In this document: one piece after another, positions 7,697 through 14,775 of the stretch
How the letters are laid out: the number at the start of each line of letters is the position of its first letter
Numbering within the stretch: position 1 is the stretch's first letter
Assembly: GCA_027487685.1 (NCBI GenBank)
Contig: JAIYDC010000038.1
Coordinates: 1-34,891 of the forward strand
Direction of reading: 5' to 3'
DNA length: 34,891 bases
Origin: Pseudomonadota bacterium
GTDB lineage: Bacteria > Bdellovibrionota > Bacteriovoracia > Bacteriovoracales > Bacteriovoracaceae
Translations under genes and position numbers: made by a program
The notes under the pieces: model-generated
Database searches by the model: none
Seen by the model: only the letters and a program-made list of their open reading frames with translations
Told to the model about the DNA's origin: nothing

Positions 7697-9322
7697 TTAC
7701 CTGTCCATTTCAAATCGAGAGAAACCCAGACTTAAGAGCGAAGCTCTCAGCTGCTCCTCAGGGAGTCCGCGCACAAAAATCTCGAGGGACTGGGCGAGCG
7801 TAAAGCCAGGGGTCTTGAGCTTCAGACGCGCTGGTCTTATGGGAGTTCCGAGCTTGAGCAGGTAGCCGGCCTCACCTCCCGGAGCCTCCTGTGTAGCGTA
7901 ATGCCATTCGTCTGGTACCTTGAGCGAGGCAAAATATTCATGAAGCTCAAGCAAGTTTTTTGAGAACTCCTCACCAATAACACCCCCAAGCGGAAGATTA
8001 TCAATGACCTGAATAATGATACGGAAACTTTGAACAATTTCTTCGTAACGGATAAGGTAGCGATCAAATGCAGCACCGTGAATACCCACAGGAATGTCGA
8101 AGTCGATGTCGCGGTAGAAATAAAAGGGTTGAGATTTCCTGAGATCGAAATTAAGTCCCGCCGCTCGCATTGCTGGACCGGTTACACCCCACTGGAGGAT
8201 GCACTGAGCGTCGACGGGATTGCCAGCGAGAGTATTGCGAAAACGGGTCTGTCCTAGGAGCGAATTCTGAATGGTACGAAGGTTTCTGCCAAGTATGTCG
8301 ACGGCGGCCTGACATTCGACGACCCAACCAGCAGGAAGGTCTTCCTTAACTCCACCGATGACTGCGGTCCCTTGCCCGTGACGGGAACCACAGGACTTTT
8401 CTAACAGCTCAACGATTTTTTCCCGAGCGTTGATCAGAAGACGCGCCTCAGGAAGATTGAGCGCACCACAGATCGCCGACATGACACCGAGGTGATCTGT
8501 GACACGTGCGAGCTCAAGCATAATGATCCTAATCGCCTGGGCGCGCTCAGGGATGCGGATACGGTACATATCTTCAATCGCTTTGGCCCAAGCGATTGAA
8601 TAGGTTGGGCCGACGCTGAGGTTTATCCGGTCGACAAGCTGGAGGATTTGAAAAATGTCCTTTTCACCTAAGAGTCGCTCAAGGCCTTGGTGATGAAAAC
8701 CAATACTCAGCCGCGACGACACAACATGGAGGGGGTCAAAGCACACCTGCCACTCAAAATTCCCGTCAGTGACGGGAGAGAAGAGGTCGAAGGTCTTCCA
8801 TCGGTAGTTCTCTTCAGGGTACGGAACTTCGGACTTATTAGGATTGTAGCGAAGTGCCGGATGGGTCTGGGCGAGTTCAAAAGGCCAGGTCATTGATGCG
8901 ACCGAGGAACGGAGTGGAAAGTTTTTTTGCCCTTCTGGGAGCAAAAGCGCATGAAGAGGTCGATCGAACGAAAGTCCGAGCATCTCCGCTTCCTCGCGCT
9001 CATACCAATCGGCGTTGGAAAAGAAGCGAGTGACACTTGGAATGATTTCTCCAACGGCTGCATTGACATGAAGATTAAGGCGCTGGTGAGTCCCCATGCT
9101 CAAAAGATTATAAACGAGCTCACAGGCCCCAGTTTCTGGGACATAGGCCGCAATGTCGTCGAGAGTAAAAAAACCTAAGTCCTCTTTTACAAATTCCACC
9201 CACTCAAGAAGATCGGTGGGTCTAAGCGTCAGGTGATGTTGACCCCAAGCATCGCGATAGCGATCTCCGCCAACGTGGGATAAGACCGCTTTTGCCTTCT
9301 CAAATTCCTTCCAACTAAACAC
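7697..9322 (-). CDS. NuoC-NuoD fusion paralog (HycE/HyfG-like), no Ni ligands
   Basis: The 541-residue protein fuses a NuoC-like domain (about 1-140, with ADWYEREEAEMLG near 104-116) to a NuoD-like domain (about 180-541). The second half closely tracks the genuine NuoD: TGPAMRAAG, RKSQPFYFYRDIDFD and DRYLIRYEEIVQSFRI. The paired CxxC motifs that bind Ni-Fe in group 4 hydrogenases are absent, so it is not a hydrogenase. The quinone-site residues of NuoD are also gone: the HPAMHG hairpin is missing, and the Tyr in DRLNY is Leu235 (DRINL). The start is GTG 9322, overlapping the upstream gene by eight bases. It is probably a soluble-arm protein with a non-quinone or structural role (inference). 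Confidence 0.8.
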   Translation of the reverse strand: MFSWKEFEKAKAVLSHVGGDRYRDAWGQHHLTLRPTDLLEWVEFVKEDLGFFTLDDIAAYVPETGACELVYNLLSMGTHQRLNLHVNAAVGEIIPSVTRFFSNADWYEREEAEMLGLSFDRPLHALLLPEGQKNFPLRSSVASMTWPFELAQTHPALRYNPNKSEVPYPEENYRWKTFDLFSPVTDGNFEWQVCFDPLHVVSSRLSIGFHHQGLERLLGEKDIFQILQLVDRINLSVGPTYSIAWAKAIEDMYRIRIPERAQAIRIIMLELARVTDHLGVMSAICGALNLPEARLLINAREKIVELLEKSCGSRHGQGTAVIGGVKEDLPAGWVVECQAAVDILGRNLRTIQNSLLGQTRFRNTLAGNPVDAQCILQWGVTGPAMRAAGLNFDLRKSQPFYFYRDIDFDIPVGIHGAAFDRYLIRYEEIVQSFRIIIQVIDNLPLGGVIGEEFSKNLLELHEYFASLKVPDEWHYATQEAPGGEAGYLLKLGTPIRPARLKLKTPGFTLAQSLEIFVRGLPEEQLRASLLSLGFSRFEMDR

Positions 9323-9710
9323 GATTGACCCGCTTATGGCATTTCATAAGTGCTTCGAGGATATCTTCAGGAAGAATATTCCATCCGGGTAGATCTACTG
9401 CGTTGATGGACAGAGGGTCGACCAGGTCAACGAGCGGATTGCTCTGGAAAAGAGTTGCTGACTCCCCCATCAAAAGGAGAATCTTAGATCCTCTTGCGTC
9501 CGAAAGAATACGTTCGGCTGCACTTCGATTGCGGGCCGTGATCACGCCATCCCACAAAACAACATCCGCTGCGTCGTAATCAGTTGTGATCTCCCATGCA
9601 AACGGAAGAGCATGAGCGTACTTATCTCCAGTCAATGCAGGAAGCTCCGTTGCATACAAAAGATGAGAGAAACTAAAAATCCGAAGAGGTTGTTGAGTAT
9701 CTTTCTTCAC
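9315..9710 (-). CDS. degenerate NuoB-like protein lacking cluster N2 cysteines
   Basis: The 131-residue protein matches NuoB in outline. LLYATELPAL occupies the position of the SCCGIE segment, ADVVLWDGVITARN matches [13 protein letters not shown], and DLPGWNILPEDILEAL matches the [15 protein letters not shown] region. All four ligands of cluster N2 are missing; the only cysteine (C124) lies near the C-terminus and has no counterpart. The genuine NuoB in the same window keeps C35, C36, C101 and C130. The protein therefore probably binds no [4Fe-4S] cluster. The start is GTG, overlapping the lipoprotein stop as GTGA; the 3' end overlaps the NuoCD-like gene by eight bases. The homology is distant and rests on position and context. 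Confidence 0.6.
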   Translation of the reverse strand: MKKDTQQPLRIFSFSHLLYATELPALTGDKYAHALPFAWEITTDYDAADVVLWDGVITARNRSAAERILSDARGSKILLLMGESATLFQSNPLVDLVDPLSINAVDLPGWNILPEDILEALMKCHKRVNRV

Positions 9711-11185
9711 AAGATGATCTTCATTTTGTCCGAGATGTCCCGAACTTTGCGCGGTTTCCAGCCGGCGTCTTCCGGAAACACACGAAGACTCCTTAATGGT
9801 TCAGCGTTGGGGTCCTTCTCACAGCCCAAACGATGGGACTTCACTCGCACCCAAGAATAGAGCTTTTGATGTGTCCCTCGTGTGTGGTTATCGTAGTCGA
9901 TGAAACGATAAAAATCCCGCTCATTCTTAAGTGTGGTCAGAAAATTGGGAAGATACTCCATCGCTCGGTCGATATCCCCATCCCGGCAAGACTCTATCCC
10001 TTCCTGTAGCTGGTAAACAGGGACTCCACCGTCGTTAATCAAGTTCTTCTGCCAAACCTTTGAGCGACAGTCAAAATAGTATCCCTCGCGGTGAAGCCGG
10101 AAAAAGATGCCCGCATAGCTCAGGAACCAAAAGGATTCAGGGTCGCGGTTCACATTCCCGTGATAGACAAACTTCTCGCAGGTCCCGAGCTCTTTCCCAT
10201 ATTTCTTAGTGAAGCGCTGAAAGCGGGTGGCGAAATCCATGGCCAATCCTTTCTTCCTGAGCTCCTCTCTAAGTTCAAGTTTTTTACGGAGTTCTTCCGT
10301 GGTCTTCGCCGCCCGATCCTCTGGACGCTCTTTACCAACCTCATCCCACAATGAATCATAGAGTCGGTGGCAACCCCGCTGGATCCGTTTGAGCTCAGTT
10401 TCAGTCATGAGGATAGAGCGTTTCTTGAAGTAGTCGAAAGCCTCGTCAAAATGAATCAGCTCTCCGATGCGAGTCTGAGGAAAGCCAGTGCCACCAATAA
10501 CATTTCGTCCATCAAGGTTCCCGAGGTAGGCATGGGCCGTCTCCCAATCAACCTCACGCCGAAAATCCACCAGTGTCTTAACATTATCGTAAGCCGCATC
10601 ATCGGCATCGACGGCAACGAACACTAGCCGCGAGAGCCAGTTACTTTTCCCAAGACAGTTGCCCTCAGGACAGGTTTGCTCGACAAAGGCGCCCACAAGG
10701 CGACCTCGTTGAAAGTTTGTCCCCGCCGTTGTCGAAAAATTACGTTTAGACCAAAGGATAACTTTGTGTGGTTCTCCGAGCTGATCGAGAACTCTTGGGA
10801 TGTAGCCAATTGAGAATGGAGGCCGACCCAGCTCTCCCCCGTATTTTCCCCAGACGTCACTTTGGGAACAATAAGTGTGAGAGTAAAAACGTTGGCCTGA
10901 GCCAAGGTCAAGCCCGTAGGCATAGGGGGATTTCCGAGGGGTCAGGATGATGACATTCACCTCTTGCCCCTGAAAGTCCGGAGTGGGATCAAAGAACAGA
11001 TGAGGCACTGGATCAGCGTAGTTATCACTGATCGAGTGCCGGAGGTTGGTACTAAACCAGCGGTTGGGATAAGTCGTGAGCAGCTCTCGCGAGTAGCGTT
11101 CGTCCCTGAAAGTGCAGGAAGAAATGCCAACTGCAAGTGCCATGACGGCCGGAAGGCTTTTCAATTGACATAATCTCAAGAACAT
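9707..11185 (-). CDS. predicted lipoprotein, unknown function
   Basis: The 492-residue protein has a lipoprotein signal peptide ending in the lipobox ISSC (Cys near residue 24), so it is probably anchored in the inner or outer membrane facing the periplasm. It has many Trp, Tyr and Phe residues and about ten cysteines, plus a charged helical stretch around 290-320 rich in EELRKK. I recognise no family. It is the first gene of the operon with the NuoB-like, NuoCD-like, ferredoxin and desaturase genes, overlapping the next start by four bases. No Shine-Dalgarno sequence is seen; a -10-like TATGAT lies only three bases before the ATG. Only 26 bases separate it from the divergent tRNA-Leu gene. 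Confidence 0.7.
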   Translation of the reverse strand: MFLRLCQLKSLPAVMALAVGISSCTFRDERYSRELLTTYPNRWFSTNLRHSISDNYADPVPHLFFDPTPDFQGQEVNVIILTPRKSPYAYGLDLGSGQRFYSHTYCSQSDVWGKYGGELGRPPFSIGYIPRVLDQLGEPHKVILWSKRNFSTTAGTNFQRGRLVGAFVEQTCPEGNCLGKSNWLSRLVFVAVDADDAAYDNVKTLVDFRREVDWETAHAYLGNLDGRNVIGGTGFPQTRIGELIHFDEAFDYFKKRSILMTETELKRIQRGCHRLYDSLWDEVGKERPEDRAAKTTEELRKKLELREELRKKGLAMDFATRFQRFTKKYGKELGTCEKFVYHGNVNRDPESFWFLSYAGIFFRLHREGYYFDCRSKVWQKNLINDGGVPVYQLQEGIESCRDGDIDRAMEYLPNFLTTLKNERDFYRFIDYDNHTRGTHQKLYSWVRVKSHRLGCEKDPNAEPLRSLRVFPEDAGWKPRKVRDISDKMKIIL

Positions 11186-11193
11186 AACATCAT
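11165..11193 (+). promoter_or_regulatory. candidate sigma-70 promoter for tRNA-Leu
   Basis: A perfect -35 TTGACA (11165-11170) is followed after 17 bases by CATCAT (11188-11193), a four-of-six match to the -10. Transcription would begin near 11200, about 12 bases before the mature tRNA. The -35 and most of the spacer lie inside the first codons of the divergent lipoprotein gene. Confidence 0.5.
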
Positions 11194-11211
11194 AGCTCTA
11201 CTTTTCTTCGC

Positions 11212-11298
11212 GCCCGGGTGGTGGAATGGTAGACACAAGGGATTTAAAATCCCTCGGGTGAATAACCCGTACGAGTTCGAGTCTCGTCTTGGGCACCA
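11212..11298 (+). tRNA. tRNA-Leu (anticodon TAA)
   Basis: The sequence folds as a class II tRNA. The acceptor stem GCCCGGG pairs with CTTGGGC (two G-U pairs). The anticodon stem is AGGGA/TCCCT with loop TTTAAAA, giving anticodon TAA at 11245-11247. The long variable arm pairs CGGGT with ACCCG. The T arm is ACGAG-TTCGAGT-CTCGT. The discriminator base is A, and the CCA end is encoded (11296-11298). It decodes UUA/UUG. No integrase gene or repeated attachment site is seen next to it. No clear terminator follows within the 174 bases before the next gene. Confidence 0.97.
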
Positions 11299-11472
11299 CT
11301 ACTTCCATTCTAAAATTTTACAATCAATTCAACAAATTAAACAAACGCTAATCGGCATAAAGACGAAATCTGCCAATTTAATATCCCCAAACTGCCCCGG
11401 GTCAATGACGCTAAAGAGGGAGGAAGGTCAGGCATTTTAGAGGTTTGACCGGTCTATCCTGGGGTGCTCAGC

Positions 11473-11736
11473 TTAGGCTAGAAAATTGACACCGGCGTAA
11501 TATTGAAACGGAATCTGCTGAATTTCCTTCCCAGTGATAAATGGCTTCGTCTTTCTTTCAATCTGATGCTGAATCAGCTTGATTTGAGCAGGATCACCTT
11601 CGAGGCTGAGCTCAACTTCTTTCTCGCTCACCTTGCGGACGACACCAGTTATTTCGTTCTTTCGGGTGATGTCGAACATAGTTCCCACCACCTCATCGTT
11701 AAAGTTACCACGGTAAGTAATTTTTCTCGCAATCAT
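11473..11736 (-). CDS. acylphosphatase-like domain protein, catalytic residues absent
   Basis: The 87-residue protein has the size and strand pattern of an acylphosphatase. The clearest match is ITGVVRKVSEKEVELSLEG, which corresponds to the GLTGWVRN...DGSVEVxAEG core of that family. The catalytic Arg of the phosphate loop (VQGVxFR) is not found, and the catalytic Asn after VR is Lys, so hydrolysis is unlikely. It is in the same orientation as nuoN, eight bases downstream, with AGAGGG before the ATG, so it is probably the last gene of the nuo operon. A structural or regulatory role is possible. The family assignment is moderate because the protein is short. Confidence 0.5.
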   Translation of the reverse strand: MIARKITYRGNFNDEVVGTMFDITRKNEITGVVRKVSEKEVELSLEGDPAQIKLIQHQIERKTKPFITGKEIQQIPFQYYAGVNFLA

Positions 11737-11744
11737 AGACCCTC

Positions 11745-13223
11745 TTATTTCGAAATCATTTTAACGAACGACATCACCGCTCGAGGGAACAAACCAAACT
11801 GGAGCGTAGCTGCTGCTGAAACAATGGCCGCAAGACCAGCGCCTTTGAGTGCCTGATAAGTCGCGGCCTCTCCAGTGCTCTCTTTCATGAACATATAAAC
11901 GATCACGCGGAGATAGTAGTATACGGAGACGACAGAGGTAAGGACTGCAATAACGACGAGCGGCACTTCCCCAGCAGTCACGGCGGAGCTGAAGAGCCCA
12001 TACTTACCGATAAAACCGGAGGTTAGCGGAATGCCCGCCATCGAGAGCAGAAAGACAGTCAAAAAGGCACCGAGGAACGGATGACGGACGCCCAGACCAG
12101 CGATCTGATCAAGAGTCAAGTCCTTCTGATTACGCTCTTCAAATTGAGAGATCACAGCGAAGGCCCCAAGATTGGAGAGGGCGTAGAAAAAGAGGTAGAG
12201 GATCAAGTCCTGCGGCGACGTCGAACCAAGGTTCATGGCGTACAGTCCAAGCAACAAATAGCCGGTGTGAGCGATGGTTGAGAAGGCCAGCATACGCTTG
12301 ATTTCGGTTTGAGCAATAGCAACAAAGTTTCCATAGATCATTGAAGCGGCTGCAACAAGCCAGATGTAACTCTGGAACCACTCGAGGCCCGCGACATTCT
12401 CGAGAAAGACCATGTGCTGACAGATCTTGGCCAGAGCCATAAAGGCCGTGAATTTCACTGCGGCACCCATGAGGCCTGTAACGTTTGTCGCTGCTCCCTG
12501 GTAAACGTCCGGCACCCAGCTGTGGAAAGGGACCGCCCCAACCTTGAAAAGCATGGCGGTCAATACAAGTCCGAGGCCAAGGTAATAAATGAACGATGGA
12601 TTTGGATGAGAACTCAGGAACATAGAAATCTTCCCAAGATCAAAGGTCCCCGTCGCACCGAAGACGAGGGAGGCGCCATAAAGAAAGAGGGCCGAGGCAA
12701 GTCCTCCGAGAATGAAGTACTTAAGCCCAGCCTCAGCAGAGAACGAGCTCGTTCGCCGCATGGCCACGAGGACGTAAATAGCAAGGGACATGATCTCAAG
12801 GGAGATAAACATAAACAGAAGGTGCTGGGTGCTGACCATCAGCACCATTCCCGCTGTGGCAAAAAGAATGAGGCCATAGATCTCGGCCAGAAGGCCCTCT
12901 TTTTTATCCTGTCCATAGGTCAAGACTACGGCAATGGCAGAAAACGAGAGGAGCATAAGCGATAGAGTCTTTGTAAACGGACTAAAAACTAATGTCTCAC
13001 CGAGAATACTCACATCACTAGTAAAGAGAACCGCGTTCCCCTGGAACAGCGCCATGACGACCGCCGCAAACGCGACTACGAAGGCGCGAAAGTGTCCACT
13101 CTGCTTATGAGTCCCAGCAAGGAGACTTAGAAGCCCTCCACCAGAAAGGATAAGGACTGGTAGTAAGTTAATGTACTCAGTAAGACCGAGGGCCGTTAGA
13201 GGAAATGCTTCAATTAGGGTCAT
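11745..13223 (-). CDS. nuoN: NADH-quinone oxidoreductase subunit N
   Basis: NuoN is one of the three antiporter-like proton-pumping subunits of complex I. The 492-residue protein is hydrophobic throughout, consistent with about 14 membrane helices. It has the family segments LEIMSLAIYVLVA, GGLASALFLYGAS and FKVGAVPFHSWVPDVYQGA, the last carrying the Lys and His of the proton path. The ATG overlaps the nuoM stop (ATGA). It is the last standard subunit in the operon. Confidence 0.96.
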   Translation of the reverse strand: MTLIEAFPLTALGLTEYINLLPVLILSGGGLLSLLAGTHKQSGHFRAFVVAFAAVVMALFQGNAVLFTSDVSILGETLVFSPFTKTLSLMLLSFSAIAVVLTYGQDKKEGLLAEIYGLILFATAGMVLMVSTQHLLFMFISLEIMSLAIYVLVAMRRTSSFSAEAGLKYFILGGLASALFLYGASLVFGATGTFDLGKISMFLSSHPNPSFIYYLGLGLVLTAMLFKVGAVPFHSWVPDVYQGAATNVTGLMGAAVKFTAFMALAKICQHMVFLENVAGLEWFQSYIWLVAAASMIYGNFVAIAQTEIKRMLAFSTIAHTGYLLLGLYAMNLGSTSPQDLILYLFFYALSNLGAFAVISQFEERNQKDLTLDQIAGLGVRHPFLGAFLTVFLLSMAGIPLTSGFIGKYGLFSSAVTAGEVPLVVIAVLTSVVSVYYYLRVIVYMFMKESTGEAATYQALKGAGLAAIVSAAATLQFGLFPRAVMSFVKMISK

Positions 13224-14764
13224 TTTGAACTCACTTTCTGGATGAGAGAGGTGCCGTAGGACTCCAAGGTAGCGTCGGACTTCCAGAAGAAGACCTTCGG
13301 AAAAAAGCCGATGCCGAAGACGAAGACGATGAGCACACTCATCGCAACGATTTCTTTGAGGTTAAGATCAGTCAGGCCATCAAGATCTGTGCGGGTTTGC
13401 GGTCCGAGCATCACAAGCTGATACGCTTTGAGCGCGTAAACCGCGCCAAGAATCACGCCGGTTCCTGCGAAGAGGACATAAACCGGCTGGACCTGAAATG
13501 CTCCAATGAGGATCAGGAATTCTCCCACGAAACCATTGGAACCAGGGAGTGCCACGGAAGAAAGAGTCATAATCATAAAACCGATCGCCATCAGCGGAAC
13601 GGTCTTCGCAAGTCCACCGAACTCTTGAAGATTTCGGGTATGAAGACGTTCGTAAAGGAAGCCGACAATGAGGAATAGACCTCCGGCCGAAATGCCGTGG
13701 TTAATCATCTGATAGAGGGCACCGGCAATCGCGACTTTTTGGAAGGCGAAAAGACCGATCATTATGTAGCCCATGTGGGAAACCGAAGAATAGGCCACAA
13801 GCCTTTTGAAGTCAGTTTGATGAAGGGCGCAGAACGCTCCGTAGATAATTCCGATCACTCCCAGTACGATGAAGAGTGTGGAGAAATAGTGAGCAGCCTG
13901 TGGGAAAAGTGGGATCGCAATCCGCATGAGGCCGTAGGTCCCCATTTTGAGCAGAACGGCCGCCAGGAAGACTGAGCCAACGGTAGGGGCCTGGACGTGG
14001 GCGTCTGGAAGCCATGTGTGAAAAGGAACCATGGGAACTTTGATCACAAACGCGAGAGCGAAGGCCAGGAACAGTAATCCTTGAGGGGACATTAGAGCCG
14101 CTCCGAGGGAAGATCCGTCGAAAGCGAAGTTAAGTTTGGCCAAAGCAGCGAGCTCACCAGTAGGCGCACCAAACTCGGCAGCACCAGTTTTCAAGAGCCA
14201 GAAGATCGCTACGAGCATCAGGAGGGAGCCTACCATAGTATAGAGGAAAAACTTGACCGTGGCGTAAATCCGATCCTTACCACCCCAAATGCCGATCATG
14301 AAGAACATAGGAATCAGAACGACTTCCCAGAAAAAATAAAAGAGGAAGATATCGGCAGCGAGAAAGGTTCCGTACATACCGCTCTGGAGCGCCATAATAC
14401 AGAAAACAAAAAACTTTTCCTTCTTAAGCCCAGCGCCGTGATGCAGATCAGGCCATGTTCCGAGGATCGCAACTGGTGCAACGTAAGCGGTGAGCATCAT
14501 GAGAGGAAGACTAATCCCGTCTATTGCGACGAGATAGTTGATTCCCCAATCTGGCAGCCACTCGACGAGGTGGACAAACTGCGATGCCGCCGAAGCGCCG
14601 TCGAAGTTTAAATAGACCACTGTCGCAAGGACCGCATTGACGAGAGTCTGGATGAAGGCCACCTTACGGAACTGCTCTTCAAGGCGCTGTGGAAGAAGTG
14701 CAACAATGAGCCCGAAAAGAAGCGGAGTGAAGATAATCCAGGAAAGTAAGATCGATGTTTCCAT
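13220..14764 (-). CDS. nuoM: NADH-quinone oxidoreductase subunit M
   Basis: NuoM is an antiporter-like membrane subunit of complex I. The 514-residue protein has the conserved helix FFWEVVLIPMFFMIGIWG with the essential Glu (E147). It also has FVIKVPMVPFHTWLPDAHVQAPT and the loop LHQTDFKRLVAYSSVSHMGY. AAGGA lies nine bases before the ATG. The gene sits 11 bases after nuoL and overlaps nuoN. Confidence 0.97.
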   Translation of the reverse strand: METSILLSWIIFTPLLFGLIVALLPQRLEEQFRKVAFIQTLVNAVLATVVYLNFDGASAASQFVHLVEWLPDWGINYLVAIDGISLPLMMLTAYVAPVAILGTWPDLHHGAGLKKEKFFVFCIMALQSGMYGTFLAADIFLFYFFWEVVLIPMFFMIGIWGGKDRIYATVKFFLYTMVGSLLMLVAIFWLLKTGAAEFGAPTGELAALAKLNFAFDGSSLGAALMSPQGLLFLAFALAFVIKVPMVPFHTWLPDAHVQAPTVGSVFLAAVLLKMGTYGLMRIAIPLFPQAAHYFSTLFIVLGVIGIIYGAFCALHQTDFKRLVAYSSVSHMGYIMIGLFAFQKVAIAGALYQMINHGISAGGLFLIVGFLYERLHTRNLQEFGGLAKTVPLMAIGFMIMTLSSVALPGSNGFVGEFLILIGAFQVQPVYVLFAGTGVILGAVYALKAYQLVMLGPQTRTDLDGLTDLNLKEIVAMSVLIVFVFGIGFFPKVFFWKSDATLESYGTSLIQKVSSK

Positions 14765-14775
14765 TATAGTAATCC

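Noticed and set aside
7317-9710. Group 4 NiFe hydrogenase (Hyc/Hyf)
   Set aside because: The order and the CD fusion suggest it, but the large-subunit homolog lacks both CxxC Ni-Fe motifs and the small subunit lacks all cluster cysteines.
11212-11472. tRNA-Leu as an integration site for a mobile element
   Set aside because: No integrase, no repeat of the tRNA 3' end and no foreign-looking cargo is present; ordinary operons flank it on both sides.
12414-12965. 183-residue open frame antisense to nuoN
   Set aside because: It lies wholly inside a well-supported gene on the other strand and is rich in Lys, Arg, His and Glu, as expected for the reverse frame of a hydrophobic gene.
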